Positions 5,749 to 9,970 of a stretch of 9,970 bases of DNA are shown here, one piece after another. Every line of letters begins with the position of its first letter. The first letter of the stretch is position 1. The notes beneath the pieces are model-generated. The model saw nothing but the letters and a program-made list of their open reading frames with translations, did not search any database and was not told where the DNA came from. Source of the stretch: Pseudomonadota bacterium (lineage in GTDB: Bacteria; Pseudomonadota; Gammaproteobacteria; Burkholderiales; Burkholderiaceae); assembly GCA_021778935.1 (NCBI GenBank), contig JAJYBQ010000067.1, forward strand, positions 1 through 9,970, in the 5' to 3' direction. A program made the translations under genes and the position numbers.

Positions 5749-5997
5749 CTAGCGTTCGGGAAAACGAAGTTCGTCTTCGAGAAGATCGATGACCTGCGCA
5801 ACGCGCCCGTGGGCGGTGTGATGGAGCTTCCGGTGCAGATAGTCATCCGACGACAGCCACGCCGCGGCCTCGCGGATCTCCTCGATCGTGGCTCCCAGAT
5901 CCTGCAGGGCCGTCACGAGCGATTCATCGATGGTGCCGAGCGTTTCGCGGATCTCGGCGGCGGACGCGAACGTGCGCTGCGGTCGAATCATGGACAT
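5749..5997 (-). CDS. 82-aa protein of unknown function
   Basis: I do not recognise a family. The protein appears soluble and mostly helical: a short basic start (MSMIRPQRTF), then acidic and alanine-rich helices (SAAEIRETLGTIDESLV, ATIEEIREAAAWLSS), a His-containing stretch (LHRKLHHTAHGR) and a final acidic helix ending in ELRFPER. It has no cysteines, signal peptide or membrane segment. An ATG at 6036 would give 95 residues, but AAGGAGG lies at 6008-6002 (minus strand), just 4 nt before the ATG at 5997. I therefore take 5997 as the start, with 5991 as an alternative two codons later. The His cluster could bind metal, but that is only a guess. It converges on the STAS gene and is separated from the DUF3460 gene by a hairpin, so it probably has its own promoter, which I could not identify. 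Confidence 0.7.
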   Translation of the reverse strand: MSMIRPQRTFASAAEIRETLGTIDESLVTALQDLGATIEEIREAAAWLSSDDYLHRKLHHTAHGRVAQVIDLLEDELRFPER

Positions 5998-6119
5998 CGC
6001 GCCTCCTTCTCCGCCGGACCCGGGCCACCGGTACATCCCACAGAGTCGGCCGTCCGCAGACGCGGCACCCGGCCGACCGTGGAATGCAGGCTACACGCTT
6101 CCCGAGCGGAGAAACCCCG

Positions 6120-6144
6120 GGTTCGCCCGCATTGTGGGCGAACC
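6120..6144 (-). terminator. Strong hairpin after the DUF3460 gene
   Basis: GGTTCGCCC (6120-6128) pairs perfectly with GGGCGAACC (6136-6144) around a 7-nt loop. This 9-bp stem is the longest perfect hairpin I noticed in the window, 47 nt past the DUF3460 stop on the minus strand. No clear T-run follows, only GGGGTTTC. It is the likely end of the dcd-metG-DUF3460 unit. Confidence 0.5.
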
Positions 6145-6191
6145 TTGACCGCCGACAATCGGGCGCGCCGCCGTCGGGAGCGGGCCGGCGT

Positions 6192-6398
6192 TCAGGTCGA
6201 CGCCGGCTTCTGCGGAAGGGGAAAATACACGTAGCCGGGCTGGCGCACGCGCGCCTCCGCCCAGCGCGCCGCGTCCTCGGGGTCGGGGGCGTGGTCCCAC
6301 CACATTGCGCGCCCTTCGAACTGCTTGCCTTCGAGCTCGGGGTTCTGCGTCTTCAGGTCGCGCAGAAACGTCGTCAGTTCGGATACGTAGCCGGCCAT
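6192..6398 (-). CDS. DUF3460 family small protein
   Basis: This 68-residue protein fits DUF3460 (PF11943), a family of small soluble proteins found mainly in betaproteobacteria with no known function. Matching features are YVSELTTFLRDLKTQNPELEGKQ near the start, GRAMWWDHAPDPEDAARW (about 29-46), and the end ARVRQPGYVYFP. Longer starts upstream in the frame run into metG, so I take the ATG at 6398. It is preceded by AGGAGGG (6408-6402), a strong Shine-Dalgarno with good spacing. It begins 34 nt after the metG stop in the same direction, which fits co-transcription. In many relatives DUF3460 genes sit near chromosome segregation genes such as scpA; none is visible here. Confidence 0.85.
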   Translation of the reverse strand: MAGYVSELTTFLRDLKTQNPELEGKQFEGRAMWWDHAPDPEDAARWAEARVRQPGYVYFPLPQKPAST

Positions 6399-6432
6399 CT
6401 TCCCTCCTGTGCGCTGTGCCTTGTGCGGCGGC

Positions 6433-8586
6433 CTATCGTACCCGCATCCCGGGCTGCGCACCGGCATGCGGCTCCAGCAGGAAGAGTCCGGGATGCTCCT
6501 TCTGGTCCTCGTGACTGGCCGCCAGCACCATCGCTTCACTGACGCCGAACTTCATCTTGCGCGGCGCCAGATTGGCGACGACCACGGTCAGTTTGCCGAT
6601 CAGTTGCTCGGGCTGGTAGGCCGACTTGATGCCGGCAAACACATTGCGGGGCCGCTCTTCACCGACGTCCACCGTCAGGCGCAGCAGCTTCTCCGCGCCC
6701 TCGACCGGTTCGGCGTTGACGATGCGCGCGATGCGCAGCTCGATCTTGCCGAAATCGTCGATCGAGATGGGCGCCGGGGCGGCAGGTTGCGGCGCGGCAG
6801 TGCCGTTGGCGGGCGCCTGGGCCGGTGTGGTTTCGGAAGAGGACACCTTCGTTTCCTTCGTGGGGGTTGCGGTGGTCGGGGCTGCGCCGGCGCCGCCCGC
6901 AAGCGCGGGAAGCACGAACAGCGCATCGATCTGCTTTTCCTCCACCCGCGCCATCAGGTGCCGGTAGGGGTTGATTCGTTCGAGCGGCGGCAGGACCGAT
7001 TCCCAGCGCATCGAACCGCAGCCGAGGAAGGCTTCGGCTTCTTCCGCCAGCCGCGGCAGCACCGGCTTGAGCCACAGCGTCAGGTACTGGAAGCCGCGCA
7101 GGGTGACGGAGCAGATTTCCTGCAACCGCAGCGCGTCGTCGTCGCCGGCGCTTCCCTGGCCCAGCTTCTTCGCCAGCTCCCAGGGTTTCGCGGCATCGAA
7201 GTAGGCGTTGACCTCGTCGGCATAGGCCATGGCGAGGCGGATCGCCTTGCCGAACTCGCGGTCCTCGTACGCCTGCGCGATCTCCTGGCTGAGGGTTTCC
7301 GGTTGATGCCGGAGAATGTGCAGCAGGGGGCCGGCGGCGCTCTGCAAATTCGCCGTCCGGCCGTCGAAGTGGCGGGTGAGGAACGTCGCCGCGCGGCTGG
7401 CGATGTTGACGTACTTGCCGATCAGGTCGCTGTTGACCCGCTGGAGGAAATCGTCGGGGTTGAAGTCGACGTCCTCGACGTGGGCGTTCAACTTGGCAGC
7501 GATGTAGTAGCGCAGCCATTCCGGATTCATGCCGAGCGCGAGATAGCGCAGGGGGTCGATGCCGGTGCCCCGGCTCTTCGACATCTTTTCGCCGCTCACG
7601 GTGATGAACCCGTGGACGTTCACGCGATCCGGCACCTTGAACGGCGGGCCGGCGAATTCCAGCATCGCCGGCCAGAACAGGGTGTGGAAATAGATGATGT
7701 CCTTGCCGATGAAATGGATCTGCTCGGTGCGCGGGTTTTTCAGCACGGCTTCGAAATCCAGCCCCCGGCGGGCGCAGTACGCCTTGAGCGACGCGAGGTA
7801 GCCGATCGGCGCATCCAGCCAGACGTAGAAGTACTTGCCGGGCGCATCCGGGATCGGAATGCCGAAGTAGGGCGCATCGCGCGAAATGTCCCAGTCGGCC
7901 AGTTCCCGTTCGCCGTCGAGCCATTCCCGTGCCTTGTTCGCCACCTCCGGCTGCAGCCGGCCGCCCTGGATCCAGCCGCGCAGGAATTCGCGGCAGCGGC
8001 TGTCGGAGAGGCGGAAGAAGTGATGCTCGGACGCCCGCAGTTCGGGCGTGGCGCCCGAGAGTGCCGAGCGGGGGTGCTTGAGCTCGGTCGGGGCGTAGAC
8101 CGCGCCGCAGACTTCGCAGGAGTCGCCGTACTGGTCGGCCGCGCCGCAGCGCGGACATTCGCCGCGGATGTAGCGGTCGGGCAGGAACATGCCCTTCACC
8201 GGATCGTAGAACTGCTCGATGATGCGGGTGGCGATCAGTTCCCTGGCGCGCAGCCGGCGGTAGATCTCCTGCGACAGTTCCGTGTTCTCGGGCGAGTCGG
8301 TGGAGTGCCAGTGGTCGAAGGAAAGAAAGAACCCGTCGAGGTATTGCCGGCGCGATGCCGCGATCTCCGCGACGTACTGCTGCGGCGTCTTGCCGGCTTT
8401 TTCGGCGGCGATCATGATTGGCGCGCCGTGCGCGTCGTCGGCGCCGACGAAATGCACGGTTGCGCCCCGCAGCCGCTGGTACCGGACCCAGATGTCGGCC
8501 TGGATGTACTCCATGACGTGGCCGATGTGCAGCGGCCCGTTGGCGTACGGCAGCGCCGTGGTGACAAAGAGTTCTCGATGGGTCAT
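6433..8586 (-). CDS. metG: Methionyl-tRNA synthetase
   Basis: This class I aminoacyl-tRNA synthetase charges tRNA-Met, including the initiator, with methionine in the cytoplasm. The protein has 717 residues; E. coli MetG has 677. Seen in order: the HIGH signature (residues 20-23), a zinc knuckle with four cysteines (C144, C147, C157, C160; [18 protein letters not shown]), the KMSKS loop (334-338), the anticodon-binding helical domain (about 380-560), an Ala/Pro/Thr-rich linker (about 570-612), and a C-terminal Trbp111-like OB-fold tRNA-binding domain ([13 protein letters not shown] onward) used for dimerisation. The start is the ATG 7 nt after the dcd stop. I see no good Shine-Dalgarno there, so translation may depend on coupling to dcd. 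A large open frame on the opposite strand is a coding shadow. Confidence 0.98.
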   Translation of the reverse strand: MTHRELFVTTALPYANGPLHIGHVMEYIQADIWVRYQRLRGATVHFVGADDAHGAPIMIAAEKAGKTPQQYVAEIAASRRQYLDGFFLSFDHWHSTDSPENTELSQEIYRRLRARELIATRIIEQFYDPVKGMFLPDRYIRGECPRCGAADQYGDSCEVCGAVYAPTELKHPRSALSGATPELRASEHHFFRLSDSRCREFLRGWIQGGRLQPEVANKAREWLDGERELADWDISRDAPYFGIPIPDAPGKYFYVWLDAPIGYLASLKAYCARRGLDFEAVLKNPRTEQIHFIGKDIIYFHTLFWPAMLEFAGPPFKVPDRVNVHGFITVSGEKMSKSRGTGIDPLRYLALGMNPEWLRYYIAAKLNAHVEDVDFNPDDFLQRVNSDLIGKYVNIASRAATFLTRHFDGRTANLQSAAGPLLHILRHQPETLSQEIAQAYEDREFGKAIRLAMAYADEVNAYFDAAKPWELAKKLGQGSAGDDDALRLQEICSVTLRGFQYLTLWLKPVLPRLAEEAEAFLGCGSMRWESVLPPLERINPYRHLMARVEEKQIDALFVLPALAGGAGAAPTTATPTKETKVSSSETTPAQAPANGTAAPQPAAPAPISIDDFGKIELRIARIVNAEPVEGAEKLLRLTVDVGEERPRNVFAGIKSAYQPEQLIGKLTVVVANLAPRKMKFGVSEAMVLAASHEDQKEHPGLFLLEPHAGAQPGMRVR

Positions 8587-8593
8587 GGATGGC

Positions 8594-9157
8594 TTATGTG
8601 CGCGGCAGCGTCACGCCGCGCTGCCCCTGGTATTTCCCGCCCCGGTCGCGATAGGAGGTCTCGCAGACTTCGTCGGATTCGATGAATATGACCTGCGCGC
8701 AGCCTTCGTTGGCGTAGATCTTGGCCGGCAGCGGCGTGGTGTTGGAAAACTCCAGCGTCACGTGCCCCTCCCACTCGGGCTCGAGCGGCGTGACGTTGAC
8801 GATGATCCCGCAGCGCGCGTAGGTGCTTTTTCCGAGGCAGATCGTCAGCACGTTGCGCGGAATGCGGAAATACTCGACCGTGCGGGCGAGGGCGAAGGAG
8901 TTCGGCGGGATGATGCAGACCTCGCCGTGGAAATCGACGAAGGAGTCCGGGTCGAACGCCTTCGGATCGACGATGGTGCTGTTGATGTTGGTGAAGATCT
9001 TGAATTCGGGGGCGCAGCGGATGTCGTACCCGTAGCTCGACGTGCCATAGGACACGATGCGCCGACCCTCGACGCTGCGGACCTGTTCCGCCTCGAAGGG
9101 CTCGATCATTCCCTGGGCCGCCATGCGCCGGATCCACCGGTCGCTCTTGATCGTCAT
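8594..9157 (-). CDS. dcd: dCTP deaminase
   Basis: Dcd deaminates dCTP to dUTP, which dUTPase converts to dUMP for thymidylate synthesis. The 187 residues match the length and sequence of the betaproteobacterial form. The start [13 protein letters not shown] is typical of that group. Other family blocks are SSYGYDIR (40-47), [17 protein letters not shown] (84-100), the nucleotide-binding GKSTYAR (109-115, with R115), the catalytic Glu in TLEFSNT (E136), and the end [13 protein letters not shown]. The start at 9157 is chosen because longer starts in the frame (to 9478) overlap the chemoreceptor gene and lack similarity. GGGGAGA (9172-9166) lies 8 nt before it. The next gene, metG, starts 7 nt after its stop, so the two form a tight pair. 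Some dcd-family enzymes also cleave dUTP; I assign only the deaminase step. Confidence 0.96.
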   Translation of the reverse strand: MTIKSDRWIRRMAAQGMIEPFEAEQVRSVEGRRIVSYGTSSYGYDIRCAPEFKIFTNINSTIVDPKAFDPDSFVDFHGEVCIIPPNSFALARTVEYFRIPRNVLTICLGKSTYARCGIIVNVTPLEPEWEGHVTLEFSNTTPLPAKIYANEGCAQVIFIESDEVCETSYRDRGGKYQGQRGVTLPRT

Positions 9158-9166
9158 TGCCGCGCT

Positions 9167-9187
9167 CTCCCCGACTTGCAAGGGGAG
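9167..9187 (-). promoter_or_regulatory. Hairpin that can hide the dcd ribosome-binding site
   Basis: On the minus strand, CTCCCC (9187-9182) pairs perfectly with GGGGAG (9172-9167) around a 9-nt loop. GGGGAG is the dcd Shine-Dalgarno itself. In transcripts that read through from the chemoreceptor gene, this fold would restrict dcd translation. Confidence 0.4.
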
Positions 9188-9189
9188 GG

Positions 9190-9195
9190 ATTTTA
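9190..9195 (-). promoter_or_regulatory. -10-like element upstream of dcd
   Basis: TAAAAT on the minus strand matches TATAAT at five of six positions in a GC-rich context. No good -35 is seen at 16-18 bp. If used, transcription would start near 9183, inside the first arm of the dcd leader hairpin. Confidence 0.35.
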
Positions 9196-9240
9196 CGGCA
9201 GGCGGGGCTCCGGCTGGCGGGCTGCGCGCCGCGCCGCGCT

Positions 9241-9970
9241 TTACAGCCCGCGTTTGGCCTGGGTCAGCAGCGTGGCCACCTCGGTGGAGACCGTCGCGAA
9301 CCGCGATCCCGAGCCGATCAGCCGCTCCGCGTCGGCGTACTGGCCCGCGTTGATCTTGCGGGCGACCCCGCCGGCGACTTCGTGGAATTCGGCGTGCTTG
9401 GCCTGCAAGGGAGCGAACCCCGGCCGCTGCCCCCACTGCGCCGCGCCGGGACCGTGGATCCACTTGCCGAGCGCACACCGGTCGTCGCGGCAGATGGTGT
9501 CGGCGTCGAGCGTCTCATGGCCGGCGATCGCCTTGCGCAGCCGCACCTTCCAGTCGCGGTGCGCGGCGATGGCCTGGTCGAAATTGAATCCCACGACCTT
9601 CCCCGCGGTCGCGGCCGCGACCGCGAGCCGGGCCGTCGCCGGCAGGTGGAAGCGGGAAACGGCGTCCTGCAGGTCGAGCGCCTGGCCGCGCATCGTCGCC
9701 GCCGCGGCCGCCGTCTGTTCCACCAGCGCGGCGTTCTGCTGGGTCATGCGGTCGAGGTCCTGCACCGACTGGCCGACCTGCGCGACACCCGCGGTCTGTT
9801 CGCGCGCCGCCGAGGAAATTTCCTCGAGCAGGCCGTTGACCCGGTCCGACGAGGCGACGATGTCCCGGATGGTGTCGCCGGCGTCGCGCACCACGGCGGT
9901 GCCGGCCTCGACCTTTTCCATGCTGGCGCCGATGAGCGCCTTGATTTCCCGCGCCGCTTCGGCGCTGCGC
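9241..9970 (-). CDS. Methyl-accepting chemotaxis protein with C-terminal CZB zinc-binding domain (5' part outside window)
   Basis: The visible 242 residues are the C-terminal part of a chemoreceptor. The frame is open to the right edge, so the start, any sensor or membrane region, and the hairpin tip that contacts CheA and CheW are off the window. The first half is the descending arm of the cytoplasmic coiled coil: [13 protein letters not shown], then [17 protein letters not shown] and [16 protein letters not shown]. After it comes a CZB domain (chemoreceptor zinc-binding, PF13682), which normally binds zinc with three His and one Cys. Those ligands are visible: His in AAHRDWK (window residue about 137), Cys in DRCALGKW (165), and two His in KHAEFH (192 and 196). 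CZB receptors such as Helicobacter TlpD are often soluble and sense oxidants or zinc. The stop is 83 nt before dcd with no clear terminator between them. Confidence 0.93.
   Translation of the reverse strand, partial: RSAEAAREIKALIGASMEKVEAGTAVVRDAGDTIRDIVASSDRVNGLLEEISSAAREQTAGVAQVGQSVQDLDRMTQQNAALVEQTAAAAATMRGQALDLQDAVSRFHLPATARLAVAAATAGKVVGFNFDQAIAAHRDWKVRLRKAIAGHETLDADTICRDDRCALGKWIHGPGAAQWGQRPGFAPLQAKHAEFHEVAGGVARKINAGQYADAERLIGSGSRFATVSTEVATLLTQAKRGL

Noticed and set aside
6409..8685. 758-codon open frame on the plus strand across metG
   Set aside because: It lies antisense to an unmistakable MetG, is unusually rich in Arg, Val and Asp as expected from the complement of GC-rich codons, and shows no domain I recognise.

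Overview
This is a high-GC, gene-dense window from a Gram-negative bacterium, most likely a betaproteobacterium. I infer this from the DUF3460-type small protein, the 187-aa dCTP deaminase of the SSYGYDIR type, the CspA-like protein with DLFAHF in its second RNA-binding motif, and the second-copy IF-1 gene beside it. I cannot assign an order or genus. Nothing points to a mobile element, prophage, CRISPR array, tRNA or rRNA. Most of the window is core housekeeping sequence.

Plus strand, 1-2888: the 3' part of ilvD (branched-chain amino acid synthesis) is followed 38 nt later by a complete recQ helicase gene.

Plus strand, 2889-3784: a well-formed sigma70-type promoter (TGGACA, 17 bp, TATGCT) drives a cspA-like cold-shock gene through a leader of about 160 nt. 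That leader holds a terminator-like hairpin plus T-run. An infA-like IF-1 gene with a C-terminal extension follows, so two small OB-fold RNA-binding proteins of the translation and cold-adaptation machinery lie side by side.

Plus strand, 3785-5709: this is the most interesting part. A second, divergent cold-shock-domain gene overlaps an FNR-type [4Fe-4S] regulator gene by ATGA. They are followed by a 43-codon ORF with a strong Shine-Dalgarno sequence and a SpoIIAA-like (STAS) gene. Upstream lies a near-perfect FNR box (TTGAT-AGCT-GTCAA), centred about 41.5 bp before the start site predicted from a CATAGT -10 element. That is the classic class II activator geometry and suggests that the oxygen-responsive regulator controls its own operon.

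Minus strand, 9970-5749: reading in the direction of transcription, the genes are the C-terminal part of a chemoreceptor ending in a zinc-binding CZB domain, dcd, metG, a DUF3460 protein, a hairpin that may end that unit, and an 82-aa protein of unknown function that converges on the STAS gene. dcd and metG are only 7 nt apart and are probably co-transcribed. The dcd ribosome-binding site can be sequestered by a hairpin in read-through transcripts, while a -10-like element lies inside the same leader.

The large open frames opposite recQ and metG are reading-frame shadows caused by high GC content.
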